DNA of 6,072 bases from Candidatus Dadabacteria bacterium (GTDB taxonomy: Bacteria; Desulfobacterota_D; UBA1144; Nemesobacterales; Nemesobacteraceae): assembly GCA_026709745.1 (NCBI GenBank), contig JAPOSJ010000189.1, positions 1 through 6,072 on the forward strand, read 5' to 3'. Each line of letters opens with the position of its first letter. Positions within the stretch are counted from its first letter, which is position 1. Shown one piece after another: positions 5,951-6,072 of this stretch. Below the pieces are notes generated by a model. The model was not told the origin of the DNA. It did not search any database and saw only the letters and a program-made list of their open reading frames with translations. The position numbers were made by a program, and so were the translations under genes.

Positions 5951-5977
5951 CGGGGCGGTGATAAAATATTTAGTGCC

Positions 5978-6067
5978 TCAGAAGTTCCTTACCCTTCCCA
6001 TGGCGTCAAGGGCTGCTTCCATCACCGCCTCGGCTAGGGTGGGCGGTGCCTTCTGAGTGGGGGCTAT
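5978..6067 (-). pseudogene. C-terminal remnant resembling dihydrolipoamide dehydrogenase (lpd)
   Basis: Reading into the window from the right, 29 codons end at TGA 5978-5980. They include PPTLAEAVMEAALDAMGR, which closely resembles the final helix of dihydrolipoamide dehydrogenase (HPTL.EAV.EAALDA.GR). This flavoprotein (E3) reoxidises lipoyl groups in the pyruvate, 2-oxoglutarate and glycine-cleavage complexes. Two things are odd. A TAA at 6068-6070 lies in frame directly before the segment. The HAHPT motif, whose second His is the catalytic base, here reads KAPPT, while the Glu partner (in LAE) is kept. It could be a decayed lpd, a gene read through a frameshift near the edge, a sequence or assembly error, or a non-catalytic relative. 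Its position 27 bases before lipB fits a lipoate operon. The family call rests on about 20 residues. Confidence 0.45.
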
Positions 6068-6072
6068 TTACT

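Noticed and set aside
1..6072. CRISPR arrays, tRNA or rRNA genes and insertion sequences
   Set aside because: I looked for regular repeats, cloverleaf-like segments and transposase motifs on both strands and saw none.

Overview
The window is bacterial, with compact coding, short gaps, Shine-Dalgarno-led starts and a moderate GC content that I judge by eye to be in the mid-40s percent. It is mostly core metabolism (aminopeptidase, branched-chain aminotransferase, lipoate assembly), interrupted by accessory DNA: the tail of a restriction-type DNA methyltransferase and a RelBE-type toxin-antitoxin pair. The proteins look like those of a free-living or symbiotic Gram-negative-like lineage, and the LipB, TPR and receiver-like proteins recall Deltaproteobacteria-like phyla. 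No marker gene is present, so I cannot name the phylum.

Left edge (1-744): the last 80 codons of a plus-strand Eco57I/type IIG-like adenine methyltransferase, then about 500 bases with no gene I can support, ending in a weak candidate promoter and a good ribosome binding site for pepA. Middle left (745-3261): a complete leucyl aminopeptidase (pepA, plus strand) converges on a complete branched-chain aminotransferase (ilvE, minus strand). ilvE has its own promoter with a perfect TTGACA -35 box.

Middle (3371-4484): on the minus strand, read in the order antitoxin, toxin, pseudo-receiver protein. The antitoxin has a near-perfect Shine-Dalgarno and the toxin has none and starts 4 nt later, the usual arrangement for translational coupling. 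The AT-rich control region (4342-4484) is shared with a divergent single-domain EamA/DMT membrane protein on the plus strand, and holds overlapping candidate promoters and imperfect palindromes that could be the antitoxin operator.

Right (4485-6072): the EamA gene ends 3 nt from the stop of a convergent small TPR gene. On the minus strand the order is a dihydrolipoamide-dehydrogenase-like C-terminal tail, lipB (octanoyltransferase), then the TPR gene. lpd and lipB both serve lipoyl-dependent dehydrogenase complexes, so this looks like a lipoate operon. The lpd-like tail is odd: an in-frame TAA sits directly upstream of the recognisable part, and the catalytic histidine motif is changed.

I found no clear evidence of an undescribed multi-gene system. 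The best leads are the lpd-like remnant, the pseudo-receiver gene placed after the toxin, and the shared TA/EamA control region.
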